Origin: Capsulimonadaceae bacterium
GTDB lineage: Bacteria; Armatimonadota; Armatimonadia; Armatimonadales; Capsulimonadaceae
DNA length: 64,000 nt
Assembly: GCA_031292625.1 (NCBI GenBank)
Contig: JARLGU010000011.1
Coordinates: 214,591 to 278,590, forward strand
Direction of reading: 5' to 3'
The notes below the pieces were generated by a model that was given only the letters and a program-made list of their open reading frames with translations, had not been told where the DNA came from and did no database searches. This document shows positions 1 to 8,031 of this stretch, piece by piece; positions within the stretch are counted from its first letter, which is position 1, and every line of letters starts with the position of its first letter. The translations under genes were made by a program, and so were the position numbers.

Positions 1-1
1 G

Positions 2-802
2 GAAGTGCGGATTAAGGACAAGCGCGTGTTGCGCCATATTCGCAAATGGTTGCTGGCCGGAGTGCTTGAAGATGGCGTGGTTCACGCGGCGGACTATGGG
101 ACGCCCCAGGGCGGAAGCATCAGTCCCCTTCTGGCCAACATCTATCTGCACTACGCGTTCGACAACTGGGCTATTCTCTGGCAACGCCGGAAAGCCCGTG
201 GGCACATGCAGATTGTTCGCTATGCGGACGATATTGTCGTGTGCTTTCAGCACCGCGAAGACGCCGAGAGGTTTCTCGCGGAAATGCAAGAACGTCTTGG
301 CCGGTTCCATTTGGAGCTGAATATGGAAAAGACGCGGCTGATCGAGTTCGGGCGTCGAGCTCGACAAAATCGCCGTGATCGAGGTGACAGGCCACCGGAA
401 ACGTTTGACTTTTTGGGTCTCACGCATTGCTGCGGAACGCTCAAGAAAGGACGGTTTGCGGTGGTACGGCGAACAGCGCGCAAGAAACTGCGCGCGAAGC
501 TGGCAGAGATCGGGAAGGAACTGCGTAAGCGGATGCACGACCCGATCCCTCTGGTCGGCAAATGGCTCAGTCAGGTTCTAAAAGGGCACTACCAGTACTA
601 CGGCGTCCCTCTTAACTTGACCAGGTTACATACCTTCCGTTATCAGATCACCCGTCGCTGGAAAAGCGCGTTGGCGCGTCGAAGCGATAAGGCGAAAGAT
701 AATTGGGAACGAATGAGCTACTTGGCAAAACGGTACCTGCCGATGCCGCGCCTTTGTCACTCCTATCCGAGCCCGCGACCAGGCGTCATCTACCCGAGGT
801 AG
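2..802 (+). CDS. ltrA: Group II intron reverse transcriptase/maturase, C-terminal part
   Basis: This is the intron-encoded protein that copies the intron RNA into DNA and helps it splice. The reading frame is open to the left edge, so only about the last 266 residues are present. Counting from codon 5-7 as residue 1, the RT block with GTPQGGSISPLLANIYL starts near residue 32 and the catalytic YADD box is at 73-76. A Lys/Arg-rich maturase (X) domain follows at roughly 160-235, including KWLSQVLKGHYQYYG. The stop at 800-802 directly abuts the domain V hairpin, the usual arrangement. No endonuclease domain is seen. The fingers and the N-terminal RT0-RT4 blocks are missing only because of the window edge. 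The family call is certain; the symbol is generic. Confidence 0.93.
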   Translation, partial: EVRIKDKRVLRHIRKWLLAGVLEDGVVHAADYGTPQGGSISPLLANIYLHYAFDNWAILWQRRKARGHMQIVRYADDIVVCFQHREDAERFLAEMQERLGRFHLELNMEKTRLIEFGRRARQNRRDRGDRPPETFDFLGLTHCCGTLKKGRFAVVRRTARKKLRAKLAEIGKELRKRMHDPIPLVGKWLSQVLKGHYQYYGVPLNLTRLHTFRYQITRRWKSALARRSDKAKDNWERMSYLAKRYLPMPRLCHSYPSPRPGVIYPR

Positions 803-874
803 GAACCCGGTGCGGTAGTTCCGCCCGCCGGGATCTGTGCGGGGGGCAGAGGGTAACTTCTGTCCCTACCGCGA
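803..874 (+). ncRNA. Group II intron domains V and VI
   Basis: Positions 803-835 fold as domain V: the left arm GAACCCGG pairs with CCGGGATC around an inner GCGG/CCGC stem and a short loop. Positions about 841-874 form domain VI, a G-rich arm pairing with the TCCCTACC arm, with A868 as the likely branch-point bulge seven nt before the end. In active introns domain V normally starts with an AGC or CGC triad; here the corresponding bases 804-806 read AAC, which could weaken catalysis. That reading is by eye and depends on the alignment. Confidence 0.75.
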
Positions 875-919
875 TCCCGGCGGCACGAGCCGTCCTGAAT
901 CTTTCTCGCAATACGCTAG
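875..919 (+). repeat. 45-nt sequence flanking the intron 3' end (copy A)
   Basis: This segment is repeated at 5947-5991 with 42 of 45 identical bases. It starts where the intron is predicted to end, so it is probably the 3' exon, or target, of the intron. It contains a small CGGC/GCCG hairpin. Confidence 0.8.
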
Positions 920-935
920 GTAATTACACACACTT

Positions 936-1829
936 TTAGACGCCTGCTTCGTTCTTGATCAGGCTCATATACTCCCGAGGCGACACGCCAGTCTCTTGCT
1001 TGAACACCCTGCTAAAATAGAGGACGTCGGTAAACCCGCACAGCTCCGCAACCGCGCCAACCCGAATTGTCTCGTTGCGCAGCAGAGACTGCGCGTGACG
1101 GATAATGGCGGCGCGCTGGACGCGGATTGGCGACATTCCGAGCACCAGGCGGAACATGTGCCGCATATGGTCGCAGCTCCACCCGACGCTGTCCGCCACA
1201 TCGGACAGCGACGGCCGATTGGAGCCAATCTCTTGAAGCATGCCGTGCGCCTTCTCGACCCGCCGCAAAGCATCCGCGCCAACATCGGTAAACCTCGCCG
1301 TGGACTCAAGGAACCTCGCCTTGCGGTCCATCTCCACGAGCGCCGCCAGGAAAGTCGCGCACGCCTCTATCCTGGAAAGGACGTCGCGGCGGTTAAAACT
1401 TGCCACAACGCTCTCGAGCAGCCGGCGGATTTGCGGACGGTCGCCCAACTCAAGGGACGAAGTTCGGCCCAGCGGCCAGTGAGGCAGAGGACGAGGTGTT
1501 CTAAAGGGGACCTGAGGATCGTCAACCGTGCGAAAAAACAATGTTGTGTCTGAATCCGCCTGGCGCTCCCAATCGAAATGGACGGCCAAGAAGAGCAGTT
1601 CATCGTCCTTCCCGGCCCGCATGCGGTACCACATCCCAGGCAATATGAAATAGGCGCGATCTGGCGTGAGCGGCTGAATGGAGCTATCTATCTCCACGCT
1701 CCCGTTCCCCTTTAGAACGTAGAGGATCATGTGATCGCAAAGTTGATGCAAACCGTGATCCATTCGCGGACCAAGCCGCACAATCTGGGTCCATCGCAGG
1801 TACGGCAGTTGATACCCGAGTTCGTCCAT
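936..1829 (-). CDS. AraC family transcriptional regulator
   Basis: 297-aa DNA-binding regulator. The N-terminal ~120 residues look like a cupin-type sensor with an LxGxGxVEID-like strand and a later PGMWYRM stretch. The C-terminal ~95 residues hold two helix-turn-helix motifs typical of AraC/XylS proteins, the second reading AELCGFTDVLYFSRVFKQ and ending in the family signature GVSPREY. The frame can be extended upstream to 1940, but the ATG at 1829 has a good ribosome site (GAGGTGG, about 6 nt away) and begins MDELGYQ, so it is preferred. The gene is divergent from the pseudopilin at 2138, which makes that pseudopilin/FAD-oxidoreductase pair the likely target. The ligand is probably a sugar or related small molecule, but this is inference. 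Confidence 0.9.
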   Translation of the reverse strand: MDELGYQLPYLRWTQIVRLGPRMDHGLHQLCDHMILYVLKGNGSVEIDSSIQPLTPDRAYFILPGMWYRMRAGKDDELLFLAVHFDWERQADSDTTLFFRTVDDPQVPFRTPRPLPHWPLGRTSSLELGDRPQIRRLLESVVASFNRRDVLSRIEACATFLAALVEMDRKARFLESTARFTDVGADALRRVEKAHGMLQEIGSNRPSLSDVADSVGWSCDHMRHMFRLVLGMSPIRVQRAAIIRHAQSLLRNETIRVGAVAELCGFTDVLYFSRVFKQETGVSPREYMSLIKNEAGV

Positions 1830-2137
1830 AATCCCACCTCGATCGGTCCAGCGCAATTCCGCCAGCAAGGGTGCGGACAAGCGCATATTTTCAGCGCGGG
1901 ACACCTGAAAATTGATAATTAAAGATATATTGTGACGCATAGGCGCACCCGATTAATCCATATTAGCACGAATTGTCTATATCTCTCGATCAGTGCTGGT
2001 GATATAATCAGAAGCAGAGATCGCCACAGGCTCTCATACAAAACCGTTTCCGCGGCAATCGGCGCGGACACGGGGGAGAGTCTCGATTGGCGACGAGCCG
2101 TCCTCGCCGATGCCAATTATCAAGAGGAGAGTTACAC
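1830..2137. promoter_or_regulatory. Divergent intergenic region with long leader to the pseudopilin
   Basis: No gene seen. A TATAAT -10 hexamer lies at 2003-2008 facing right, without a clear -35 box. It would give a leader of about 125 nt. The leader contains a two-step hairpin at 2086-2117 (ATTGGC pairing with GCCAAT, inner CGAG with CTCG), ending just before the ribosome site AAGAGGAGAG at 2121-2131. The AraC gene starts on the other side, so its operator is probably here. Confidence 0.45.
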
Positions 2138-3013
2138 ATGAACAGATCGAAACCGTCAGGCAACACCCGTGGATTTACGTTAATTGAATTATTAGTCGTC
2201 ATTGCAATAATTGCGATACTTGCGGCGATATTATTTCCGGTCTTTGCGCAGGCGAGAGAGAAGGCGCGAGCGACTGCGTGCCTCAACAACGAGAAGCAGC
2301 TCGGCCTCGCGTTCACCCAATACTGTCAAGACTACGACGAAATGCTGCCGTGCGGCAACCAGGGTCCCCTCACACTCGGCGAAGGGTGGTCGGCTCAACT
2401 GTACCCCTACGTCAAGAGCCTGGCTGCCTATGTCTGCCCTGACGACACATCGCAAACGAATAGCGGATCGATCATATCGTACGCGGGGAATCTCGCGATC
2501 ATCGGCTTCAATACCAATACCAGCGCGAATTTAGGGGTCAACAAGCCAGCGTCTCTCTCTCAATTCAATGCAGCGGGCTCAACAGTGCTGCTCTTTGAGG
2601 TTTCGGGATGCCAGGATGCTCCGCAGGTTCCGACGGACCAGTATTCTCCCGTCGGTCGAGCCGCCGTCGCCGGCGCCCCTCCAAACGGCGCGAATGCCGT
2701 CGGCGCGGTCTGCCGGTATGCGGAAGGATACGATTCCAGCGGACGCGGCATGGGCATGCGTACGAGCATCTTTGGCTCAGGAAATTCGACTCCATCTCCG
2801 TATCATCAAACTGGAAATAACTATGTCGCATGCGACGGGCATGTAAAGTTCTTGATGCCAAACAAGGTATCGTCCGGTTATAACACATCGTCCGGATGCC
2901 ATCAAGACTCGACAGCAGCGGGTTGTCCAGGGAGCGGCTACGCGGCCGCCACGAACGCCATGTACCTTACGGATGGCGTATCCCCCGTGACATTAACATT
3001 CAGCGGCACATAA
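2138..3013 (+). CDS. Type II pseudopilin-like protein, H-x9-DG family
   Basis: 291-aa exported protein with a prepilin leader. The short basic N-terminus is followed by the peptidase site G12|F13-T-L-I-E17, with the Glu at mature position 5, and then a hydrophobic helix (about 18-38) ending [12 protein letters not shown]. Prepilin peptidase should cut after G12 and methylate F13. The C-terminal globular part contains CPDD near residue 100 and the H223-x9-DG234 box that defines the prepilin-type processing-associated H-x9-DG family. Such proteins occur in large numbers in Armatimonadota and Planctomycetota; their function is not established. The start is fixed by AAGAGGAGAG upstream. An FAD-dependent oxidoreductase follows after 30 nt, likely in the same transcript. 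Confidence 0.9.
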   Translation: MNRSKPSGNTRGFTLIELLVVIAIIAILAAILFPVFAQAREKARATACLNNEKQLGLAFTQYCQDYDEMLPCGNQGPLTLGEGWSAQLYPYVKSLAAYVCPDDTSQTNSGSIISYAGNLAIIGFNTNTSANLGVNKPASLSQFNAAGSTVLLFEVSGCQDAPQVPTDQYSPVGRAAVAGAPPNGANAVGAVCRYAEGYDSSGRGMGMRTSIFGSGNSTPSPYHQTGNNYVACDGHVKFLMPNKVSSGYNTSSGCHQDSTAAGCPGSGYAAATNAMYLTDGVSPVTLTFSGT

Positions 3014-3043
3014 TTACATGCCGTTTCCGGAGCAATAACCATT

Positions 3044-4405
3044 ATGAAAACTTACGACCTTCCCAGTCGATCGATCTCGCTCGACGATTCGTATGATGTC
3101 ATTGTCGTCGGCGGTGGCCCCGCTGGCGCTACGGCAGCCGCGGCCAGCGCCCGCGACGGCGCGCGCACTCTCCTCATCGAGAGCACGGGCTGTCTTGGCG
3201 GCATGGGCACGTCCGCTCTCGTACCCGCCTGGTGTCCTTTCTCGGACAAGGAAAAGGTTATCTACAAAGGCCTCGCGGAGTGGGTCTTCACCCAGCTTAA
3301 GGCGAAGATGCCGCATGTCCCGTCACGTCAACTCGACTGGGTGCCGATCGACGCCGAAAAGCTGAAGGTGGTCTACGACGATCTCGTCACCCAATACGGC
3401 GCGAAGGTCCTCTTCAACACGCTGCTGGCATCCGTCGAAACCGACGGCCACGGCAAAGTCGAGACGCTGATCGTCGCCAATAAGAGCGGCCTGCGAGCGT
3501 TCAAAGCTCCGGTGATCGTCGACTGCACCGGCGACGCCGACGTGGCCGCGTGGGCAGGCGCGAAGTTCCACCTGGGCGACGACACTCCCGAGGCTAACCT
3601 GATGCCCGCAACGCACTGCTTCGTACTGGGCAATGTCGATGAGTACGCCTACAACACGGGACCGAACCTGCATGCCGCCAACCCGAACAGCCCGATATTC
3701 AAGATCATCGCCTCGGGAAAATACCCGCGCATCCCGGACGCCCACTTGTGCAGCAACATCGTCGCGCCCCGCACGGTCGGGTTCAATGCCGGACACCTCT
3801 GGAACGTCGACAACACGAAACCGGAGACCATCTCGCAAGCGCTCATCGACGGACGCAAGATGGCCGAGGAGTATCGCGATGCGCTGGCGGAGTTTTATCC
3901 GAGCGCGTTCGCGAACGCATTCGTCGCCCAAACCGGCGCGCTGATGGGCATCCGCGAAACGCGCCGGATCGTCGGCGATTACACGATCACCATGGAGGAC
4001 TATGCGGCGCGCCGCGCCTTCGACGACGAGATCTGTCGCAATTCGTATTTCATCGATGTTCATCCTGGCGTGAAGAAGGCCTTCAAGGACATGAGCGAGT
4101 TCAAAAGCTGGGAGGGGACGACCATCCATTATGGTCCCGGCGAATCGCACGGCATCCCTTATCGCACTCTCGCTCCGCAAGGGCTGAGCAACGTCCTCGT
4201 CGCGGGTCGCTCGATCTCGTGCGAACAGATCGTCCAGGGCAGCGTCCGCGTAATGCCGGTTTGCCTGTCGATGGGTGAAGCAGCCGGCGCGGCGGCGGCG
4301 CAAGCGGTCGCAGCGGCCAAGGCCGGGGCGACGATCGACGTCCACGCCCTCGATGTCGCCAAACTGCGCACCCGCCTCCGCGCGGCGGACGTCTATTTGC
4401 CGTAA
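3044..4405 (+). CDS. FAD-dependent oxidoreductase
   Basis: 453-aa flavoenzyme. A Rossmann FAD-binding motif, VVGGGPAGATAA, lies at about residues 21-32, followed by an acidic strand end LLIESTG and the GG-rich segment CLGGMGTS typical of the FAD_oxidored family. A second cofactor-contacting segment, VDCTGDADVAAWAGA, is near 165. The C-terminal part contains VLVAGRSISCEQIVQGSVRV and SMGEAAGAAAA, as in other members. There is no signal peptide, so it should be cytosolic. Substrate unknown; in the related soil phyla, relatives often sit in sugar or glycoside loci. It lies 30 nt downstream of the pseudopilin and probably shares its promoter, under the divergent AraC regulator. Confidence 0.85.
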   Translation: MKTYDLPSRSISLDDSYDVIVVGGGPAGATAAAASARDGARTLLIESTGCLGGMGTSALVPAWCPFSDKEKVIYKGLAEWVFTQLKAKMPHVPSRQLDWVPIDAEKLKVVYDDLVTQYGAKVLFNTLLASVETDGHGKVETLIVANKSGLRAFKAPVIVDCTGDADVAAWAGAKFHLGDDTPEANLMPATHCFVLGNVDEYAYNTGPNLHAANPNSPIFKIIASGKYPRIPDAHLCSNIVAPRTVGFNAGHLWNVDNTKPETISQALIDGRKMAEEYRDALAEFYPSAFANAFVAQTGALMGIRETRRIVGDYTITMEDYAARRAFDDEICRNSYFIDVHPGVKKAFKDMSEFKSWEGTTIHYGPGESHGIPYRTLAPQGLSNVLVAGRSISCEQIVQGSVRVMPVCLSMGEAAGAAAAQAVAAAKAGATIDVHALDVAKLRTRLRAADVYLP

Positions 4406-4463
4406 ACCTCGCTCGTGAGGACCGGCCGCGATATAATCTTCGCGCACTGGTTCTCATTGCCCC

Positions 4464-4493
4464 TTGACCATCGCAACAAGAGTTGGGTACCAT
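4464..4493 (+). promoter_or_regulatory. Possible promoter of the tRNA-Arg gene
   Basis: TTGACC at 4464-4469 and TACCAT at 4488-4493 are separated by 18 nt and lie about 50 nt before the tRNA. A TATAAT at 4431-4436 is an alternative but has a poor -35 partner. Confidence 0.35.
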
Positions 4494-4544
4494 CGGAAAG
4501 AGACGCGGAGATAGACACCGCGATCTTTCCGATGCCCCTAACGT

Positions 4545-4621
4545 GCGCCATTAGCTCAGCGGATTAGAGCGTCTGCCTCCGGAGCAGAAGGCCGCTGGTT
4601 CGAGTCCAGCATGGCGCACCA
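4545..4621 (+). tRNA. tRNA-Arg (anticodon CCG)
   Basis: Complete cloverleaf. The acceptor stem GCGCCAT pairs with ATGGCGC, the anticodon stem TCTGC pairs with GCAGA around loop CTCCGGA, and the T stem GCTGG pairs with CCAGC around TTCGAGT. Anticodon CCG reads CGG arginine codons. The 3' CCA is encoded (4619-4621). The PfkB kinase starts only 13 nt later, so the two may be co-transcribed. Confidence 0.96.
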
Positions 4622-4634
4622 CTGCTAAATCACC

Positions 4635-5582
4635 ATGAAACACGTAAAGCCAATTGACGCGCCTGTTATCGTCGGATCGATGGCGCTCGACAATGTCAAA
4701 ACTCCCGCCGGCGAAGTCACTGACTCGCTTGGCGGCGCCGCCAACTACTCGGCCGTCGCGGCATCGTTCTTCACGCCGGTCAACCTTGTCGGCGTAATCG
4801 GCGACGATTTTCCGCAAACCCATCTGGACTACCTCGAGTCGCGCAATATCGATCTCGCCGGGGTGGATCGTATCGACGGCGGCAAGACGTTCAGTTGGTC
4901 GGGCTACTACGACTTCGATCTCAACATAGCGCACACGACCGATACGCAGCTGAATGTCTTCGCGGACTTCAAGCCCACGTTGCCGGACGCCTACCGCAAA
5001 GCCTCGTATGTGTTCCTCGCGAACATCGATCCGGTTCTTCAGCTCGACGTGCTCAATCAGGTCGAAAAGCCGCGCCTGACGCTATGCGATACCATGAACT
5101 TCTGGATAACGAGCAAACGTGACGCGCTTATCGAGGTGCTGTCCCGCGTCGATGTCGCGTTCATGAACGACGCAGAAGCGCGGCAACTCACGGGGTGCAT
5201 GTCGACGATTAAGGCGGCCAAGGCAATCCAAAAATTAGGGCCGAAAACAGTAATCGTCAAGAAAGGCGAACACGGGGCGCTATTGTTCCATGAGGACGAA
5301 CATTTCTCAGCGCCATCGTATCCCCTGGAAGACATCGTAGATCCGACCGGCGCGGGCGACTCGTTCGCGGGCGGCTTCATCGGCTATATCGCGTCGGAGG
5401 GCGACATCACGCCAAAGACCATGCGGCGAGCGGTCGTTTATGGCAGCGTCATGGCGTCGTTCAACGTCGAAGATTTCTCGCTTAACCGGATGCGCCGCTT
5501 AACGCCTCACCACATCGCGGAACGGTACCGCAAGTTCAAAGAAATCGCCTATTTCGAGGCGATGGAAGAAGCAGTTCTATAG
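4635..5582 (+). CDS. PfkB family carbohydrate kinase
   Basis: 315-aa cytosolic kinase of the ribokinase/PfkB fold, which phosphorylates a sugar or nucleoside hydroxyl using ATP. The N-terminus has the substrate-side glycine motif SLGGAANYSAVAA near residue 33, and the anion-hole/catalytic motif D236-P-T-G-A-G-D242-SFAGGF gives Asp242 as the general base. Near 210, KTVIVKKGEHGA is the usual strand before the ATP site. Length fits the family (300-330 aa). The exact substrate cannot be read from sequence. No clear ribosome site precedes the ATG, which lies 13 nt after the tRNA CCA end. Neighbours give no firm pathway. Confidence 0.87.
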   Translation: MKHVKPIDAPVIVGSMALDNVKTPAGEVTDSLGGAANYSAVAASFFTPVNLVGVIGDDFPQTHLDYLESRNIDLAGVDRIDGGKTFSWSGYYDFDLNIAHTTDTQLNVFADFKPTLPDAYRKASYVFLANIDPVLQLDVLNQVEKPRLTLCDTMNFWITSKRDALIEVLSRVDVAFMNDAEARQLTGCMSTIKAAKAIQKLGPKTVIVKKGEHGALLFHEDEHFSAPSYPLEDIVDPTGAGDSFAGGFIGYIASEGDITPKTMRRAVVYGSVMASFNVEDFSLNRMRRLTPHHIAERYRKFKEIAYFEAMEEAVL

Positions 5583-5675
5583 AGTCTCTAACGATACCAA
5601 TTCTGAACCCTCTTTCCCGAAACAGAAGGAGTTCGGAAAAGATTAGTCGTAGCCGACTGCGTATTTTAAGTAGGC

Positions 5676-5946
5676 CGAAAGGCTATGTAAGACGGCTCCT
5701 CGGCCGCCGTGGCCGTTTTTGACAAAGGGGCGGCGCAGCGCTTTCACCGGTTCGCGACGCGTGTTGCGATCGGACGTTCGAGGCAAAAGGCCGTACGCGT
5801 GTTGACGAAGCATCGTAAATCACCGCAGTGAACGAGGCGCGAGAAAGACCGGTCGGTGACCGGCGGACGATGGCGGCAAAAGGCCGTACGCGTGTTGACG
5901 AGGCATCGTAAATCACCGCCGTGAACGAGGCGCGGGCAAAAAATTG
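5676..5946. repeat. 271-bp dispersed repeat, copy 1
   Basis: This segment aligns without any gap to 34000-34270. It begins with CGAAAGGCT, then a hairpin near 5693-5717 (ACGGC pairing with GCCGT, followed by TTTTT) that resembles a transcription terminator. It then holds two tandem units of 93-bp period starting at 5782 and 5875, each containing AAAGGCCGTACGCGTGTTGA. It ends CAAAAAATTG. A 93-nt period equals 31 codons, which keeps minus-strand frames open, but two different minus frames stay open so coding is not supported. The flanks 5583-5675 show nothing else. Confidence 0.85.
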
Positions 5947-5991
5947 TCCCGGCGGCACGAGCCGTCCTGAATTTTTCTCGCAATGCGCCAG
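5947..5991 (+). repeat. 45-nt sequence shared with the intron 3' flank (copy B)
   Basis: 42 of 45 bases match 875-919. Here it directly follows the end of the 271-bp repeat and is not interrupted by an intron, so it looks like an empty site. Confidence 0.8.
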
Positions 5992-6124
5992 TTTATGACA
6001 CAGCCTATAAAAATCGTTCGTTGGGCGCATGCCCAAATGTCATGCGCTTGGCTGTTTCTACGCCGTTGCAATTTCCGGCGCTGAGAACGCCGTCCAGAAC
6101 CGCGAAGCCGGAGTGCGTAATCTC

Positions 6125-6853
6125 GTGAACACGTACATCGCTCCTATCCAGGCCGCCGCCGATGCGTTTCTCTGGCTCGTTTACCCGGACGGCTGCATGA
6201 TTTGCAAAGAGGCGTCAGGGCCCTTTCTCTGCGATCGCTGCGCCGACGACCTGCTTGTTCCGTTTCCTGCCCTGGTCTGCTCCACTTGCGGCCACCCACG
6301 GCAAGTTCTGCCATGCCGGCGCTGCCAGATGTCACCTCCGGCCTATGTCGCGACCCGCGCGGCGTCCCCGCTAGCCGGTGAGCTCGCCCAGGTCATCCAC
6401 CACTTCAAATACCACGACCGCCCTCAACTTGCACTTCCGCTCGGACGCCTCCTCGCGCGACACGCGCTGGGGATTCGCCATTCGCTCGGCGATCTGTCGT
6501 TCGACCGGGTCACCTGCGTCCCCATGCTCCGCTCTCGCGAGCGAGCGCGCGGTTACAATCAAGCGGATCGCCTCGCCCGCGTCACGGCCGCCGAGCTTCG
6601 CCTATCGTACGCACCGGACCTGCTCAAGCGCGCCAAGCGGACGCGGCCCCAGGTCGGCCTTCACCGCGAACAGCGCCAATCGAACATCGAAGGCGCCTTC
6701 GTCGCCACCGGCAAGCCGTCGGTAACCGGCCTGCGCATCCTTGTAATCGACGATGTCTCGACGACCGGTGCGACGCTGGATGCTTGCGCCGTGGCTTTGC
6801 GAGAAGCAGGCGCCGCAGCTGTGTACGGCCTCGCGCTGGCGGCAGGAGGGTGA
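6125..6853 (+). CDS. comF: ComF family phosphoribosyltransferase-like protein
   Basis: About 242 aa. The N-terminus has a zinc-finger-like cysteine set (C24, C27, C36 and C39, then further CxxC pairs in CSTCG and CRRC). The rest is a phosphoribosyltransferase fold with the PRPP-binding loop VIDDVSTTGATLDA near the C-terminus and the ComF-typical RARGYNQADRLA. ComF proteins take part in DNA uptake or single-strand DNA handling in naturally competent bacteria, but act elsewhere in non-competent species; no other competence gene lies nearby. The start is uncertain. The frame is open from an ATG at 6029, but that extension is not family-like; GTG at 6113 or 6125 places the protein start just before the conserved region. 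6125 is preferred. Confidence 0.85.
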   Translation: MNTYIAPIQAAADAFLWLVYPDGCMICKEASGPFLCDRCADDLLVPFPALVCSTCGHPRQVLPCRRCQMSPPAYVATRAASPLAGELAQVIHHFKYHDRPQLALPLGRLLARHALGIRHSLGDLSFDRVTCVPMLRSRERARGYNQADRLARVTAAELRLSYAPDLLKRAKRTRPQVGLHREQRQSNIEGAFVATGKPSVTGLRILVIDDVSTTGATLDACAVALREAGAAAVYGLALAAGG

Positions 6854-7091
6854 AGAGCGACCGATGCGGCGATACGCAACCGGCCAACGCGAAGAGCAGG
6901 CGCTCACGGACCGGTCTGCAACAGACACAGCCGGTGAGAAAAGGATACAATTAATAATCGTCAATTCACAATGATAACGTCATTCATTATATGCGCCGGT
7001 ATAATAAGGCTATCTGGCAAGTGACCGACGAGATTTCCGCCTCGCACACGACCTTCGCGTTACCCGCAAAGCCGACGGGGGAAGAAGCGAT

Positions 7092-8006
7092 ATGATCAAA
7101 TCTACCGTGCGCCAACCCGGCTTCACTCTCATTGAACTCCTCGTCGTCATCGCCATCATCTCGATTATCGCAGCAATCCTCTTTCCCGTATTTTCCACGG
7201 CGCGAGAAAAGGCACGGCAGAACACTTGCTCCAGCAACCTCAAGCAGCTTGGTATTGCGTTTCAACAGTATGCCTCGGATTATGATGAAAGCTTTCCGAC
7301 GGGGCTCGGATATGGCGGCATAAGCATCGGGTGGGCGGGGCAGCTTTCGTCGTATGTTAAGAACACAGGCGTATTCGATTGCCCGGACGATCAAACGGCG
7401 CCACAGACGCGGACCGTCAACGGCACGGCGTCTACCCTTACACCCGTCTCGTACGCCTACAACGACAATCTGGGAACGCCCATTAGCGGCCAAACGGTCT
7501 GGACGCTCTCGCAGCTGACCGCTCCCTCAAGCACGATTTTGCTCTATGAAGTCACGGGACGACGGTTCTCGACGCCAAGCGATCCGTGCTCATATAACGT
7601 TGCGGATCTCACAACCACAAACGAGGCTGGAGGCGCTTATAACGGAGTCGACTCTTGCTACTCCCCTGCCGGCATCGGCACTCAGGCGCTAAACAGCGCC
7701 GCAAGCTATATTCAGCAGGCAACGGGCTACTCCGGAGGTTCTCAGCAGAGCGCGCTCTTTACTCCCTTTTATTTCACGGGCCCGAATGGACGTCATACGA
7801 ACGGATCCAATTGGCTGGCATCCGACGGCCACGTCAAGTGGCTCTTGGGAAGCTCGGTCTCAACCGGAAATTACTACGGTCCCAAATACCTTGCGACGGC
7901 GAGCACCCCAACCGTAACGGAAAACCAATACTACGGCGCAGGCCTTTACGGTCAGGCCGCGGGCACCGCGGTCCCAGGTTGGGCCATGACGTTCAGTCCG
8001 GTATAG
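7092..8006 (+). CDS. Type II pseudopilin-like protein, H-x9-DG family
   Basis: 304 aa. The leader [10 protein letters not shown] ends at the peptidase site G10|F11-T-L-I-E15, followed by the hydrophobic helix with [21 protein letters not shown]. The globular part has CPDD near residue 99 and the box H235-x9-DG followed by HVKWL. It should be processed by prepilin peptidase and anchored in the inner membrane or assembled into a pseudopilus. A purine-rich ribosome site (GGGGGAAGAAG) precedes the ATG. A TATAAT at about 7000-7005 without a good -35 box could be its promoter. It stands alone: ComF upstream is the nearest gene on the same strand, and a phosphoesterase converges from the right. It is less similar to the 17.6/18.9-kb pair than those two are to each other. 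Confidence 0.9.
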   Translation: MIKSTVRQPGFTLIELLVVIAIISIIAAILFPVFSTAREKARQNTCSSNLKQLGIAFQQYASDYDESFPTGLGYGGISIGWAGQLSSYVKNTGVFDCPDDQTAPQTRTVNGTASTLTPVSYAYNDNLGTPISGQTVWTLSQLTAPSSTILLYEVTGRRFSTPSDPCSYNVADLTTTNEAGGAYNGVDSCYSPAGIGTQALNSAASYIQQATGYSGGSQQSALFTPFYFTGPNGRHTNGSNWLASDGHVKWLLGSSVSTGNYYGPKYLATASTPTVTENQYYGAGLYGQAAGTAVPGWAMTFSPV

Positions 8007-8031
8007 TCTCCCTCCGCTTGCCAACGCGACG

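Larger units (their letters stand above)
1..875 (+). mobile_element. Group II intron, 3' part (ORF end plus domains V and VI)
   Basis: The window opens inside a group II intron. It carries the C-terminal part of the intron-encoded reverse transcriptase/maturase, followed at once by the two 3' ribozyme hairpins. The intron probably ends at about 874/875: domain VI carries a likely branch-point A at 868, and a 45-nt sequence found again at 5947-5991 begins at 875. The 5' ribozyme domains and the RT start lie outside the window. No HNH endonuclease domain follows the maturase region. Confidence 0.88.

Noticed and set aside
2009..2137. Riboswitch, for example cyclic-di-GMP type, in the pseudopilin leader
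   Set aside because: The conserved core motifs of that class are not present; only a simple nested hairpin is seen.
3323..4447. 374-codon open frame on the minus strand
   Set aside because: It lies wholly opposite the FAD-oxidoreductase, which has clear family motifs; such long antisense frames are common in GC-rich genes with third-position G/C.
5683..6036. 118-codon minus-strand frame in repeat copy 1 as a real protein
   Set aside because: Open frame follows from the 93-nt period; a second minus frame is also open and no ribosome site is evident. Kept as a low-interest finding only.
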